The notes: generated from the letters alone by a model not told the origin. 64,000 bases of DNA from Bedellia somnulentella (GCA_963576735.1 OY755190.1:4209695-4273694); one strand, 5' to 3'; counted from the stretch's first letter, positions 36,701 to 41,775 are shown. Made by a program: numbers and translations.

Positions 36701-39484
36701 GAGGCGCAGCGGGCTTTTCAGGTAACTAATATTACTATTGATTTATTGATGACTAGCTTTTACTCGCCCGAATTTGTCATCGAATAAGTATTAGACATCA
36801 TCACAATTGAAAGCTAAATTCTTAGATTTTTTGACAATTTAACTTTTTAATTTTTCGTTAAATATATTTGCCTATATTATTTCTAGTACCTCCAAGAGTA
36901 TGTGTACACAGTTTCATGATGATCTGTTCATTAGTTAAAAACAAATTCACATTTATACTGAGTAGGGATAGTTTGGTTTCGGTTTAAATTGTGCTTTTAC
37001 AGCGTGGTTGCCATATGAGGCGAGGGTATTGGGGATTTTCAATTAGTTGTTTTGGCGATTTGAGTGGAGCCTATCGCCAACCATCTTTCATACAATGTTG
37101 TCCCCTCTGAACACCGCTCCACCATTAAAAAGCACCATCCCAATAAATATCGTCATATCATTCTATGATCCTTTTTATAAGGTGTTCATTTTTAAGTTTC
37201 CTTGGTGTATGAGCCACCTTATTCTTAAATGTACCGACGGTTGTATTCCTTACATTTTATGAATAATTTACAACTATATTTTCAGTAATAAAATTTCGAA
37301 AAATATAATTTTTTAACCCAGATAAAGGTAGAAAGCGGTCCTCACGCCAACAAAACCGCCACAGTGATATGCAACACCAAAGAATCACGTGACCGATGGA
37401 TAGCGTTATTACGAGCGACAACGACCTCTACAAACACTTACAAACCACGTGACTTGCTACGGACACACCACTGTCCTAGCGTAGCAATGTATCTGGATGA
37501 CGATGCTGTAGCTATCGGTAAGATTTTTACATTCAAAACTAAATAGATAATTTAAAAAAAATTTATTAAGTCTACCAGTTTCTTGGTTGCATAAACCCCA
37601 CATCCAAAGGTGACCCATACCAAAGCTCGCGCTTAGAATCAACCTTCTTGTATAGGCGAAAATTTAAAACAACTCTAATAAAAGCATTTCAATAATCAAA
37701 TGTTTATTATACTCTTTAATATTTCAAATTCGGATTTGTACTAACTCAACAATCTAAATATCCAGGTTGTCCCACCGGCCTTCACTCCCTTCGCGGGCCA
37801 ATTCGTCTCGAAGACAGTCAGGGTTCCGAAATTAGTAGTGCAATCACTGACGTGGCGGTGAGTGGCAGCCACGTGGCGGTAGCGAGTGACGGCCACGTTC
37901 TATGCGGCGCCACTTCTCGTGTCTTATCTGTGTTACGACGTTCGCCCGCTTTAGCTGCCGCAATCAATGTCGCCAAACTGGAATTACCGGATCATTCTGC
38001 GCCGATTTTGTTGCAGGTATTTTTTTATTATTATGCTACCTATAATATGTAATGCTGTTATAACGACACGATAAATAATGCTAGAATCTCTTATATTTAT
38101 CTAGCTGACCCGACAGATTTCGTATAAAAAATTAGAAAAATCACTTGATGAATGTCATCAAATTGTCATATTAGCCGACCTTTTTCTAACTTGCCTTCTT
38201 AATTAAAGTTATATTTCTTAACAGCCACCTATCTCTCGATCAGATTTAGACCAAGCCGCTAAAATCAAACGACATAGTTTTAAAATTCGAATGGATTCAT
38301 TCTACAATTTCTAAGTTTACACTCACTCAAAAAACTATCCATTTTTTGTACTTAATATTTCCTAGTATTTCTACAGATTTGCCATATCTAAATGTCTTTT
38401 TTGCTCACATGAAAAAATCCCGTTCCAGGCAGCAAGCAGCAGATCAAATCCCGACGGTCCATGTCTAGTAGTAAGTTGCGGACGACGAGTATTCATATTA
38501 CGTGAAGATGCAGCCCGCCTTGTTGTAGCAAGAACATTGACCATCGACCGCCCCCCGCCCTCGCTCCTCCTCACCCCCTCACACCTCTACATGGCCGGAG
38601 AAAAACCCCTCAGAATCAAATTACCCTCCGGAGCCCTTGAACAATTCGCCATCGAAGAACCAATCGTTTCCGCCGCTGCCAAAAAGAAACTCCCACCCAA
38701 ATCTATCCTCCTTATAAAAGACAACGAAATTCTCATCTGCTACGCTGAATACGGAGTATTCGTTGACACCAACGGCAAGAGAACGAGACCCGACGATATC
38801 AAATGGAAGACTTCTTTCGATAGCTGGCAGTTTGTCAATCCTTTCCTCTACTGCGTCAACAAAACTGGCCTAACAATCATATACGTCAGCGATGATGCCT
38901 TCAGGACACCCCCTTGCACCTGCGATAACCATTCTCTTGCATCTTCTACATCCGATTGTTACTCTCCGGCTACCTTCCACATGAAACTAGAGGACGGTAA
39001 ACTATTAGGTATCGCGCCCAACGGAGTTATAGTTCGCTCTCAAGTCGCTGGCGAATTCTCTATATTACTAGTAGAAGGTTCAGAAGCATTTCGAAGTATA
39101 GGAGCCTCAATAGAATCTCTCGAAACGGCATCCGTGAAAGGATCTTCCACGGATTTGACGCAATCATCGACAGACGTTTCTTTAACTGAATCGAACCACA
39201 ACGTTTCAGAAGAAAGTGTGGAAGCGAGAACGGGTTTCTTGGCTGATATAAGAAAACAAGCGCAGCAATTGCGTCGTAAGAACAGAGAAGAGAGGCGTCA
39301 AAGTGACGATGTTTTAAAGATATTGAAGAGTGAAGTCGGAATGAAGAGGAGGTCCGGAGGTCGGATGTCTCCGGCTACGATATCGGAAACTTCCGATTCG
39401 GAAATAGACGATCGAAGAGATCATCCTAAAACTGCTGCCGATGTTTGCGCAGAACTCTTTACTAGACAAGTCAGATTTCAGTGA
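352..39484 (+). CDS. sti: citron rho-interacting kinase (sticky homologue), 5'-partial, 28 exons
   Basis: Serine/threonine kinase and scaffold of the cytokinetic ring and midbody, acting with Rho, anillin and kinesins in other animals (family knowledge). Exons: 352-548, 1021-1156, 5608-5723, 9556-9733, 10141-10276, 13569-13668, 16354-16536, 16949-17210, 17596-17661, 21426-21647, 21949-22065, 22677-22829, 24198-24389, 24908-24976, 25130-25377, 25766-25922, 27102-27203, 27658-27825, 28457-28666, 29032-29148, 29471-29571, 30429-30497, 30688-30729, 35729-35797, 36574-36721, 37322-37517, 37766-38016, 38429-39484. The join is 5061 nt, open throughout: 1686 residues plus stop. All junctions are AG/GT and in phase. 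Diagnostic motifs are HRDVKPQN, DFG, the citron-specific QQTKLIDFLQ and a C-terminal CNH domain. The N-terminal lobe of the kinase lies left of the window. Least certain limits are the donor after 1156 and the acceptor before 9556. Confidence 0.93.
1157..1985. repeat. minisatellite with (CA)n blocks, seven full units plus a decayed eighth
   Basis: Units start with GTCTGTCTGCAATGC at 1157, 1258, 1369, 1506, 1637, 1746 and 1859, with a degenerate start near 1957. Each has a nearly invariant GC-rich core of about 70 bp (GCGCGGTCTGCCCGCC, GCCGCATGTACGC) followed by a (CA)n block of variable length, so units range from about 101 to 137 bp. Long ORFs through it on both strands (His-Thr and Cys-Val repeats) are by-products of the repeat. 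Confidence 0.95.
2010..2190 (+). mobile_element. remnant of a non-LTR retrotransposon C-terminal CCHC region
   Basis: The frame from 2010 reads SPSCRTCMEADETSAHVLQE followed by C, giving a C-x2-C...H-x4-C finger typical of R1/I/Jockey-type ORF2 ends. After a frameshift it continues EAVADLDKLLAFCTELGW to a TAG at 2188. It lies just after the minisatellite; a short CACCACTCTCCCACACAC motif recurs at 2267. Confidence 0.6.
2191..3437. other. sti: citron intron DNA without recognised genes
   Basis: AT-rich intronic DNA. A short imperfect inverted repeat with GCATGTTT / AAACATGC arms lies near 2610-2690. No coding or repeat assignment. Confidence 0.5.
3438..4697 (-). mobile_element. 5'-truncated R4/Dong-like LINE with restriction-like endonuclease
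   Basis: The minus-strand ORF covers the end of a reverse transcriptase (MRLYIPRKCGGRGLL), a C-x2-C-x7-H-x4-C finger (CRACGRPVESLRHVISGC) and a PD-(D/E)xK-type nuclease (NKPDIVV, LVDVTIPHDE, then a basic TQKRRKYLDLAHEI). This matches LINEs with a C-terminal restriction-like endonuclease, the R2/R4/Dong group. Both ends abut ATT/TAA-rich tracts (3410-3437 and 4698-4735), the known preference of Dong. The ORF runs past the 3' end into flanking DNA, so the original stop is probably lost. Confidence 0.75.
4736..5607. other. sti: citron intron DNA, nothing recognised
   Basis: Low-complexity AT-rich sequence up to the acceptor of exon 5608. No ORF above background, RNA gene or repeat was identified. 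Confidence 0.5.
6115..6240 (+). repeat. small MITE-like repeat, copy 1
   Basis: About 126 bp starting GTTCCTTCCACTGACC and ending GAAGGAACAAGGAAC, so the ends are short inverted repeats. An inverted related copy lies at 9161-9274; the two share TCCATTATACTATATAAGT and GCGCT near the middle. Confidence 0.55.
6241..7316. other. sti: citron intron DNA, unassigned
   Basis: AT-rich. Both strands of 6767-7028 are open for about 80 codons, but neither translation resembles a known family and no splice or start context supports it. Confidence 0.4.
7317..7448. repeat. diverged repeat, copy 1 of 2
   Basis: It shares TTGAATTTCGCGGC, TTTTTCT.TGAAC and AT.TATGGGGTAGTGT with 8583-8716 in the same orientation. 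Parts resemble the 5' head of SINE-A (TAGTCGCCTCGTA, GGGGTAGTG). Confidence 0.45.
7467..7610 (+). mobile_element. RTE LINE 3' fragment
   Basis: It encodes [24 protein letters not shown] and a stop, then CGTGAG and a TATG-like tail. This is the C-terminal end of the RTE element also present at 50057-52490. Confidence 0.75.
8009..8264 (-). mobile_element. SINE-A copy (reverse)
   Basis: Member of the window's commonest repeat. In forward sense it begins GCTGTGTAGTGTCGG, contains GATGCGGTTGGAGACCCATC and CTCTGGCTACCCC, and ends GGGATTTATAGCCGTGAG plus an ATGT-rich tail. Non-coding, about 250 bp. Confidence 0.8.
8583..8716. repeat. diverged repeat, copy 2 of 2
   Basis: Partner of 7317-7448, in the same orientation. 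Confidence 0.45.
9161..9274 (-). repeat. small MITE-like repeat, copy 2 (inverted)
   Basis: Its reverse complement matches 6115-6240 at both ends, with a diverged middle. Confidence 0.5.
9924..10111 (+). mobile_element. LINE 3' UTR fragment with (TTCTA)n tail
   Basis: It contains TGTGCATCTACCC, GCGATAAGACCGCC, CAATAAAGAGTTA and then TTCTA repeats. The same 3' end occurs reversed at 18791 and at 63630. It ends 30 bp before citron exon 10141. Confidence 0.65.
10141..13668 (+). CDS. sti: citron kinase C-terminal extension exons
   Basis: Exons 10141-10276 and 13569-13668 follow the catalytic domain. The first is very GC-rich and Pro/Ala/Ser-rich (APPWVPLTRGPEDASHF, then GGQLPYVG). The second continues with GFSYVAQDDSDE, equivalent to the FVGFSF hydrophobic motif that closes the AGC-kinase tail in citron, then leads into the coiled coil. 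The 3.3-kb intron between them contains a mariner, a SINE-A, a SINE-B and RTE copies. Confidence 0.85.
10455..11380 (+). pseudogene. mariner transposase pseudogene
   Basis: The reading starts MELSRRDFRALIYNDFKKGL and shifts or stops several times. It retains the helix-turn-helix region (ATVFNWFAEFIRGR), TGDKTWLY, WHHDNAAPHTSAR and PYSPDLAPCDFYWFPKIKE. The last two give D...D with 34 residues between, the mariner DD34D signature. Frame interruptions near 10525, 10795, 10855 and 11000 show it is dead. Confidence 0.85.
11416..11665 (+). mobile_element. SINE-A copy
   Basis: Full length, from TGTATAGTGTCGGC to a TATG tail. It follows the mariner remnant directly. Confidence 0.8.
11936..12308 (-). 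mobile_element. SINE-B: tRNA-derived SINE (reverse)
   Basis: On the minus strand it begins with a tRNA-like head (box A TAGCCCAGTGG, box B GTTCAAATCC), followed by a body with CACGTGA motifs. It ends CAACCCCTTCGGGGATATTC, then GGCGTAAACG and a (TTATG)n tail. Related copies: 20526-20817, 45935-46262 and fragments near 53345-53670. Confidence 0.75.
12358..13180 (-). mobile_element. RTE LINE 3' part (reverse)
   Basis: Minus-strand frames read [51 protein letters not shown] and LDQMCSKRQ, the RT C-terminal half and end of the 50057-52490 element. Several frameshifts. The tail at 12358 reads ACATATACTCACGCC in plus sense. Confidence 0.8.
13240..13350 (+). mobile_element. RTE LINE 3' fragment, decayed
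   Basis: GAAGAATAAAAGAGCATGTATG, then CTTGCCAGGATAGTAC and TCTCTGCCTACC, the terminal ORF region of the RTE. The tail is missing. Confidence 0.6.
15036..15284 (+). pseudogene. Helitron helicase C-terminal fragment
   Basis: FKRLQFPVKTSFALTINKFQ followed by GQT and HGQLYVGLSRVG are helicase motifs V and VI of Pif1-type Helitron helicases. The upstream motifs are missing, and the first dozen residues are probably read through from other sequence. Confidence 0.8.
15367..15872 (-). mobile_element. SINE-A (reverse), split by another SINE-A
   Basis: Left part 15367-15455 and right part 15702-15872 together form one reverse copy. The 12-bp ACTTTTGGAAGT is present at both break points (15444-15455 and 15702-15713), the target site duplication of the inserted copy. 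Confidence 0.85.
15456..15701 (+). mobile_element. SINE-A (forward), inserted in a SINE-A
   Basis: A full 246-bp copy from CTGCTGTGTAGTGTCGG to TATGTATGT, flanked by a perfect 12-bp duplication. It defines the element ends and shows insertion by target-primed reverse transcription. Confidence 0.88.
16354..29148 (+). CDS. sti: citron coiled-coil region, 14 exons
   Basis: Fourteen exons from 16354 to 29148 encode about 755 residues of almost uninterrupted heptad-like sequence rich in Ala, Arg, Glu, Gln and Leu, with few prolines. Several exons have runs of alanine and arginine codons of GCG/CGG type (exons 16354, 16949, 21426, 28457), far richer in GC than the introns. Many exons begin and end at phase 0 (17596, 21426, 21949, 22677, 24198, 24908, 27102, 27658, 28457, 29032), so they can be skipped or duplicated without frameshift. 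In other citrons this region binds Rho/Rac and kinesins (family knowledge). The last exon carries QQTKLIDFLQ, nearly identical in vertebrate citron. Confidence 0.9.
17988..18060 (-). mobile_element. RTE LINE 3' relic (reverse)
   Basis: TATACTCACGCCGTTA, CAGAGATTATCAATCGCCAC: the reverse of the RTE terminal region, much decayed. Confidence 0.5.
18117..18470. mobile_element. MITE, copy 1 (inverted ends of about 30 bp)
   Basis: The left end has AGAGGGTCAACTCTTCACAT then GAGAACGATAAA; the right end is its approximate reverse complement (TTTATCGTTCTTGGTGTGA). The interior shares GGTGATATTCGACGAATC with a second copy at 25402-25668. Confidence 0.65.
18791..20105 (-). mobile_element. LINE (Jockey/CR1-like) 3' part (reverse), with a nested insertion
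   Basis: The plus strand starts with AATAGAATAACTCTTTATTG (3' end). The minus strand encodes WNALPVEVRLAKSLNVFKD near 19200-19290 and, beyond an insertion, RKHDHVFVYRSKLKLLPIRL and FNPAIPFYLKERFQFLSS at 19790-19970, the RT C terminus. About 430 bp (near 19335-19765) interrupting this frame and ending in (TTAC)n is a later insertion of unknown family. Confidence 0.7.
20397..20525 (+). mobile_element. SINE-C: tRNA-derived head and short body
   Basis: A tRNA-like stretch with box A TGGCCGAGTGG and box B GGTTCGAATCC followed by AATTGTGTCTTAGTCTTGGATG. A second copy (reverse) is at 54845-55245. The anticodon arm is poor, so it is a SINE head rather than a tRNA gene. Confidence 0.65.
20526..20817 (-). 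mobile_element. SINE-B body (reverse, head missing)
   Basis: AACATAACATAAACGTTCACG then CCCCGAAGGGGTTGG and the same body as 11936-12308. The tRNA-like head is replaced by a hairpin at 20818-20869. Confidence 0.7.
20818..20869. repeat. perfect 17-bp inverted repeat
   Basis: CGATATACTTAATATTA and its reverse complement, separated by 18 AT-rich bases. It joins the truncated SINE-B directly. Confidence 0.7.
21085..21200 (-). mobile_element. SINE-A relic (reverse)
   Basis: GATTATGGGTCTCCA, GTTACCTTTTACGACACC and ATTCTAAGTCGACAT correspond to the 5' half of SINE-A, strongly diverged. Confidence 0.5.
22881..22931 (+). pseudogene. partial tandem duplicate of citron exon 22677-22829
   Basis: An AG acceptor at 22881 is followed by a copy of the first 48 nt of the exon with three substitutions (one replacing Q by P, two silent). 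The copy then diverges with no usable donor. Confidence 0.85.
23897..24101 (-). mobile_element. SINE-A copy (reverse) with internal deletion
   Basis: CATACATACATATACTCACGG to CACTACACAGC, lacking about 45 bp in the middle. It is followed by a hairpin at 24103-24144. Confidence 0.8.
24103..24144. repeat. perfect 18-bp hairpin beside SINE-A
   Basis: ATTTTTTATACAATATAG, loop TAAGAA, then the exact reverse complement. The segment AGTAAGAACTATA around the loop also occurs just left of the SINE (near 23890), so it is partly the SINE's target duplication. Confidence 0.75.
25402..25668. mobile_element. MITE, copy 2
   Basis: Left end CAGAAGGTCTGTTCTTCC, right end GTTTGAAGAGTTCCACTCCT. The interior has TTTCTGTCTCACTCGCACG and GGTGATATTCGACGAATT as at 18117-18470. 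It lies 97 bp before citron exon 25766. Confidence 0.6.
25923..27101. other. sti: citron intron DNA, nothing recognised
   Basis: About 1.2 kb of AT-rich intron without identifiable repeats or ORFs. Confidence 0.5.
27896..28035 (+). pseudogene. decayed tandem duplicate of citron exon 27658-27825
   Basis: It matches the second half of the exon (CGCACACCAACTACCTGGAC, GAGCTGGAATCCGTGAGGGA) and continues into copied intron sequence. The donor GTAAGG has become GGGAGG and the frame is broken. Confidence 0.8.
28149..28417 (+). mobile_element. non-autonomous Helitron, 269 bp
   Basis: It begins TCTTATATAATAAAAATAGA and ends ACGAAGTCTGTCGGATCAG then CTAG, both standard in lepidopteran Helitrons, precisely between A (28148) and T (28418), the known target. 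It lies 39 bp before citron exon 28457. Confidence 0.85.
28778..28970 (+). pseudogene. two decayed duplicates of citron exon 28457-28666
   Basis: 28778-28813 resembles the last 30 nt of the exon plus the donor. 28870-28970 copies two separate parts (CAGCTATCCTCCATTCGAGTG and GATTTGCAGTTGCAGGCTGC) with an internal deletion and a GT after GCGCAG. The frame is shifted between the parts. Confidence 0.8.
29471..30729 (+). CDS. sti: citron basic linker exons after the coiled coil
   Basis: Exons 29471-29571, 30429-30497 and 30688-30729. The first encodes KVEEAKRKKCLLSFGRSGRR, equivalent to the basic KKKKGLFSRRK stretch of vertebrate citron. The second, RELREEVERLKNQL, is a short helix; the third, VFATPKREKKQINR, matches the segment just before the C1 domain in relatives. 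The next in-phase exon I can find is 5 kb away and already PH-like, so the C1 finger is not accounted for. Confidence 0.85.
29620..29715 (+). mobile_element. SINE-A 3' part
   Basis: AACTTCCAAAAGTGACTGAGG to CTCTGGCTACCCCTTCTAGGG and a TATGTATG tail. Confidence 0.65.
29730..29995 (+). mobile_element. T element (tRNA-like core within inverted arms), copy 1
   Basis: The left arm region reads CATGTGGGGATTATTACTAA then AAAGAAAGAAAAATTTCG; the right arm reads CGAATTTTTTCTTTCCTTTA. The tRNA-like core at 29892-29963 has a 7-bp acceptor stem (GACACGG/CTGTGTC), D stem GCTC/GAGC and T stem GCGGG/CCCGC with a TTCGATT loop. The anticodon arm has only four pairs with an 8-nt loop. Confidence 0.8.
29892..29963 (+). 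tRNA. tRNA-like sequence in a T element (probably not a functional tRNA)
   Basis: A 72-nt cloverleaf with good acceptor, D and T arms, box A TAGCTCAGTTGG and box B GGTTCGATTCC. The anticodon stem-loop is non-canonical (loop GGCGTATA), and the sequence recurs in at least four other repeat copies in this window, so it is best read as a transposon component that Pol III may transcribe. Confidence 0.45.
29996..30428. other. sti: citron intron DNA, nothing recognised
   Basis: AT-rich. A short palindrome AAAAAGTGACTTAATAAGTCA occurs near 30325. No other assignment. Confidence 0.4.
31168..31411 (-). mobile_element. SINE-A copy (reverse)
   Basis: ACATATACTCACTCACGGC to GCCGGCACTACACGG, full length. 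Confidence 0.8.
31712..31841. mobile_element. short MITE-like repeat with 10-bp inverted ends
   Basis: TCACATCCCA at 31712 and TGGGATGTGA at 31832 are perfect reverse complements; the 130 bp between them are non-coding, with the repeated motif GACCCATT.G at 31723 and 31759. Confidence 0.45.
31930..33695 (+). mobile_element. Jockey/CR1-like LINE, 5'-truncated, with an almost intact RT
   Basis: The frame starts near 31930 (EKVLNSRLTNFLDKYNI, stop, then QFGFRRGKSTNDAVLEV) and is open from 32034 to the TAA at 33249. It has IDLAKAFDTV, VPQGSILGPILFNIYINDLL and YADDTVLLF, the RT catalytic motifs. The 3' UTR carries CAGGCTTTGCCTAGTTCAG and ends in a run of 17 A. One stop codon near 31993 is the only obvious break in the retained part. 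Confidence 0.85.
32106..33251 (+). CDS. LINE reverse transcriptase ORF (fragment)
   Basis: 381 residues: RT palm and thumb (motif A IDLAKAFD, motif B GVPQGSILGP, motif C YADD) and a C-terminal domain ending WLQQLDYDQTENLLQRN. The N-terminal endonuclease is absent through 5' truncation. The open frame suggests a relatively recent insertion. Confidence 0.85.
   Translation: MAIFIDLAKAFDTVSVPILLEKLEAIGIRSNSLQIFKSYLENRHQCVKIDQYISNASPVNFGVPQGSILGPILFNIYINDLLESYTTTDKIVAYADDTVLLFTAKTWNDLFDKAQRGFNKITNWLQLNILTINAEKTKYMTFSINNNKNAESQISALNPIKAHSCELLETTCNCSCIQPAHSFKYLGITLDPHLNFKNHVKTLCSKIRKLIYIFKNLRRVCGGPLLRNIYIALCQSVISYCILSWGGAYKTTLKELEVAQRAVLKVSTFKPLLFPTRELFSFCQVLTVRQLYIKAVVMFQHSKTHIEETKLVKRRKDIFQSCKHHTTFAKKFITFTGPHLYNKINSELNIIICTKSTCNKIITNWLQQLDYDQTENLLQRN
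33751..34000. mobile_element. MITE with self-palindromic inverted ends
   Basis: GTACGGTCAATCACCGTAC lies in the left arm (33763-33781) and its reverse complement in the right arm. The arms match over about 32 bp without mismatch, and each contains a smaller palindrome. The 160-bp interior is non-coding. It lies 390 bp downstream of the ommochrome-binding-like gene. Confidence 0.75.
34388..35299 (-). CDS. ommochrome-binding-protein-like secreted protein, nested in a citron intron
   Basis: Intronless ORF of 303 residues, complete. It starts with a signal peptide (MIFNSILLIAFLTLNLSLG), then CHTCLDGVCNG and a repeated beta-propeller-like pattern of VYLATKNGVYLFNP type, as in the haemolymph ommochrome-binding proteins of moths, which carry tryptophan-derived pigment (family knowledge). 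An in-frame Met at 35338 would add 13 residues before the signal peptide. On the minus strand TTTATAGAA lies at about 35368-35376, which puts a transcription start near 35340, so the Met at 35299 is preferred. The gene lies antisense inside the 5-kb citron intron 30730-35728. Four cysteines near the N terminus and several N-glycosylation motifs (NIT, NET) fit secretion. Ligand binding is inferred from the family only. Confidence 0.85.
   Translation of the reverse strand: MIFNSILLIAFLTLNLSLGIMSDCHTCLDGVCNGRVKIFETQFVVGQMDIDYTSNILYVQYQDFMNNCATIGVNLDNNEIHPIPNITYSSARSVDQDTRNVYLATKNGVYLFNPTTNETIVYGLQSKLIWHMQYKKQLYYTDFITNEFCVASKTKTTCLESKKNSNITEFVIDKFDDIYFRSDDAIYCISNGEDVPHLFYDDFYTLSLDNERNLYLIRFDEIYMYDYESHKIVLVGFVSEGQIHTAVFDNRNRLVYHDIFYAHGSFIYRLQPTARRCDMRIRKDTDNYNITIHEIETSSRDVQ
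35299..35380 (-). promoter_or_regulatory. putative TATA box and 5' leader of the ommochrome-binding-like gene
   Basis: On the minus strand a TATA-like TTTATAGAA (35368-35376) is followed about 30 nt later by the expected start-site region, then a short AT-rich leader to the chosen Met. It overlaps an imperfect inverted repeat built on AACAGAT/ATCTGTT. Confidence 0.4.
35729..37517 (+). CDS. sti: citron PH-like region exons
   Basis: Exons 35729-35797 (acidic, DDDDSLTIVW), 36574-36721 and 37322-37517. The last has CNTKESRDRWIALLRATTTS, matching the C-terminal helix of a PH domain (pattern DRWxxxL). The N-terminal half of the PH domain is weak: the usual EGWMKVP and WDRKYIVL strands are not clear, and exon 36574-36721 begins ADGAGRHPTLARPSNGALVF. 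Either the fold is divergent here or an exon is missing upstream. Phases join correctly (1, 2 and 0). Confidence 0.8.
36162..36385 (+). mobile_element. SINE-A copy, diverged
   Basis: CTGTGTAGTGTCGGCTTAG to CTTCTAGGGATTTATAGC, with an altered tail leading into the T element. Confidence 0.7.
36395..36558 (+). mobile_element. T element, copy 2, beside a citron acceptor
   Basis: GTGGGGATTATTACTAATAA, degenerate tRNA-like core (CCGGAAGTCGTGGGTTCG), right arm TTGTTTTCTTTATTTATTAA. The right arm ends 15 bp before the acceptor of exon 36574 and supplies part of its pyrimidine-rich stretch. Confidence 0.7.
37010..37100 (+). mobile_element. SINE-A relic
   Basis: GGGTATTGGGGATTTTC, GGCGATTTGAGTGGAGCC, TATCGCCAACCATC: a diverged middle part. 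Confidence 0.45.
37766..39484 (+). CDS. sti: citron CNH domain and C-terminal tail
   Basis: Exons 37766-38016 and 38429-39484 encode the citron homology (beta-propeller) domain, which mediates protein contacts. The first starts GCPTGLHSLRG, as in CNH blade 1. The last contains CYAEYGVFVDTNGKRTRPDD and WKTSFDSWQFVNPFLYCV, typical of CNH. After about 310 residues it turns into a charged, serine-rich tail (KQAQQLRRKNREERRQSDD, ISETSDSEIDDRRD) ending VRFQ at the TGA at 39482. The terminal exon of 1056 nt is by far the longest of the gene. Confidence 0.92.
38101..38150 (-). mobile_element. Helitron 3' end fragment (reverse)
   Basis: CTAGCTGACCCGACAGATTT then CGT is the exact reverse of a standard Helitron 3' end. 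The rest is not recognisable. Confidence 0.6.
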
Positions 39485-40275
39485 GCTCAATTTTGTATTA
39501 AGTAATGTAAGGTGTAATTAGTTTGTACCTGCCTTTGTACTTAAAATGGCCTGAAAGATATTGAAGTATTGCTAGATTGACGAGGTTTTTTGTATAAGTT
39601 ATGTTATTGTACCTTTTGAGGTAAGTTATACTTGATATTATATTTGCTATGGTTTTTTAGGCAGAAGTGATTGAACCTATTATTCTTTGTAATTGTTTAT
39701 GTAACACATGATTGTGTTGGTATGAATACTTTTAATAATTATGTTACCTGATTTCATAATAATTTGTATTTCTAATTTAGATTTGTATTTTTATGATAAC
39801 TTGCCAGTCTTAATTTATTATGTGACTTCCTTGTATTGTTTAGTGTTTACTGTGATTTGATAAGTTATAATTCCGTTTGGATTAGTTTATTATAAGTCGC
39901 GCAATTGTGTCTTCGAGTTTTAACATAATTGTTAAATATACTTTTGAATATTTAAAATATTTGTTTTACTTCTTTGTTTATAATCCCTTCCTAGATATTG
40001 AAATAATTCGCTTCGGCCGTTTTGACAACTAAGTTTCACAACCAGTTACCAAATAAGAAAATATGGTCTTGTTACTCAACCAGTTGTCAAAGACGTTAGG
40101 TTTTTATTTAATCGCTACTAGTTGCCTACTAAGAATAACTGAAGAGCTAAGGTTATATGAGAAGAATTTCAATTCTCTATACACAACTGTTTCGAAAATG
40201 ACGATTCCCTAAAAATGTGTATAAAGATGACAAAGGCTTGTCTAAATATCCAATAAAGTCTATCTGTATCCGATT
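39485..40275 (+). other. sti: probable 3' UTR of citron
   Basis: AT-rich sequence after the stop, without ORFs or recognisable repeats. A canonical AATAAA lies at 40252-40257, just before a Dong-like repeat fragment begins near 40290, so the transcript probably ends close to 40275. Confidence 0.6.
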
Positions 40276-40289
40276 TGTATAATTATTTT

Positions 40290-40480
40290 CTCCTCTCACC
40301 TGTCCAATGGCCGAAAAAGAAAATAAATAATAATAATGGGAGATGTGATACTCCCCGACAAAAGAACAGTCGGTCGGGGTCAGGGACTCAGGTCCAAGAA
40401 CCGACGGACGATCCGAGCCGTAACGAGCAGCACCACCTTCTGCATTTGTGCTGTAACCGACACGCCACAGAAATCCAATG
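40290..40480 (-). mobile_element. R4/Dong-like 3' fragment
   Basis: It matches the 3' end of the 3438-4697 element (AATGGCCGAAAA, CTCCCCGACAAAAG, AAGAACCGACGGACGATCCG), including the TAA-rich junction at 40325. Confidence 0.8.
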
Positions 40481-40484
40481 CCAT

Positions 40485-41130
40485 TTTACCTGAGTTCCAA
40501 TCGGTTTTCCGCAAAGTACGGTCAACAGCATCTGCCTTGTTGGATGTTGTTGACAATATTTTGAACGATCAGAATGAGGGTAAAACCACTTTACTGACTA
40601 CTAGATTTCTCCAGAGCTTTTGACTGTTTGTGCAAGCCCCTTGTATTGTCCAAGATGGCATATTACGGCTTTGATGCTGCGACTATTCGTTGGTTTGATA
40701 GTTACTTATCTGAAAGGTTCCAGTTTGTAGAGCTCCGTAACAGAAACGGTAGTATTCACACTTTATCGGGGACGGGGAGCTACGGTTCGAAAACCACATT
40801 TTATCAGTAGTTGGTAATTGTTTCTACCGCCTTAAAGTACTATATAATATTCGCGATTACCTTAGTGTGGATTTGCGTGTTCACCTTTGTGAATCGTTGG
40901 TATTATCTAGGTTAAATTACTGTGATGTGGTTATAGAGTAGTTGCATACTTGGTCATACTCAGAAGTTGATACAACATGTGCAAAACGCATGTGCACGTT
41001 TTTGTTTTCGCATCCCACCTCGATCCCATGTCACCCCGTATTTGTACGACGCTAGATTTTTGAAAATGCAGGCACATAGGAAACTACATCTCGCAACGCT
41101 GCTTTTCGGTGTTTTTTGCATCGGGTTTAC
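40485..41130 (+). pseudogene. decayed Jockey/CR1-like LINE reverse transcriptase
   Basis: Broken frames read LPEFQSVFRKVRSTASALLD, CKPLVLSKMAYYGFDAATIR, RWFDSYLSERFQFVELRN and QHVQNACARFCFRIPPRSH. Stops and frameshifts occur throughout. Confidence 0.75.
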
Positions 41131-41179
41131 ATCCAAAATACCAAAACACTATCTTAACTTCTGTTTTTTTTATATTTAT

Positions 41180-41310
41180 ATTCCCGTGGGCGTTGTAATT
41201 AGATATAAAGAAGAGGCGATGCAGTTGGAGACCCATTTGACTACCTTTTCGCCATTCAACTTCCGAAAGTGGATAAATAATTACTACCTCTGAAGCTGTG
41301 GCTACCCTTA
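41180..41310 (+). mobile_element. SINE-A relic
   Basis: GCGATGCAGTTGGAGACCCA, AACTTCCGAAAGTGG, CTGTGGCTACCC: a diverged copy without tail. Confidence 0.5.
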
Positions 41311-41394
41311 CGAGTATCCTAAATACTACAAACACCAAGTTCCATGTCATTAGCATCGTTACGCTTTTAGTAATTGAACCGTAAACATAATTGC

Positions 41395-41775
41395 CAAGCT
41401 CATGGCGAATGTTTTTTGGGATTGTGAAGGATTTTTTTTGTATTTATTACCTTCCTAAAAATACTACAATGAAGGGAGATTATAATTCGGCATTGTTGAC
41501 GAAATTGCGTCAAGAGGTTGTCGAGAAAAAGAGAGGCAAACTAGCAAAAGGAGTCCTGTTTCTGCAGGACAATGCACCCGTCCACACTTCACGCGTTGCA
41601 AGGCGTGCTCTCGCCGAGACAGGATTTGAAGAAATCAAACCCCCCCCCCCCCTACAGTCTAGACCTGGCCTCTAGCGATTATTTCCTTTTTTCAAATTTG
41701 AAAAAAGAGCTCCAGGGACGGAGATTTTCTAGGGACGAGGAAATGAAGGCAGCCTTAAATGAACATTTTTAAGGC
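41395..41775 (+). pseudogene. second mariner transposase remnant
   Basis: ALLTKLRQEVVEKKRGKLAK and LQDNAPVHTSRVARRALAE, then after a frameshift in a run of C at 41640, YSLDLASSDYFLFSNLKKEL. The DD34D aspartates of this half are present but the first domain is missing. It belongs to a different mariner lineage from 10455-11380. Confidence 0.8.

Noticed and set aside
38371..38574. Minus-strand ORF at the start of the citron terminal exon
   Set aside because: Antisense of well-supported coding sequence.
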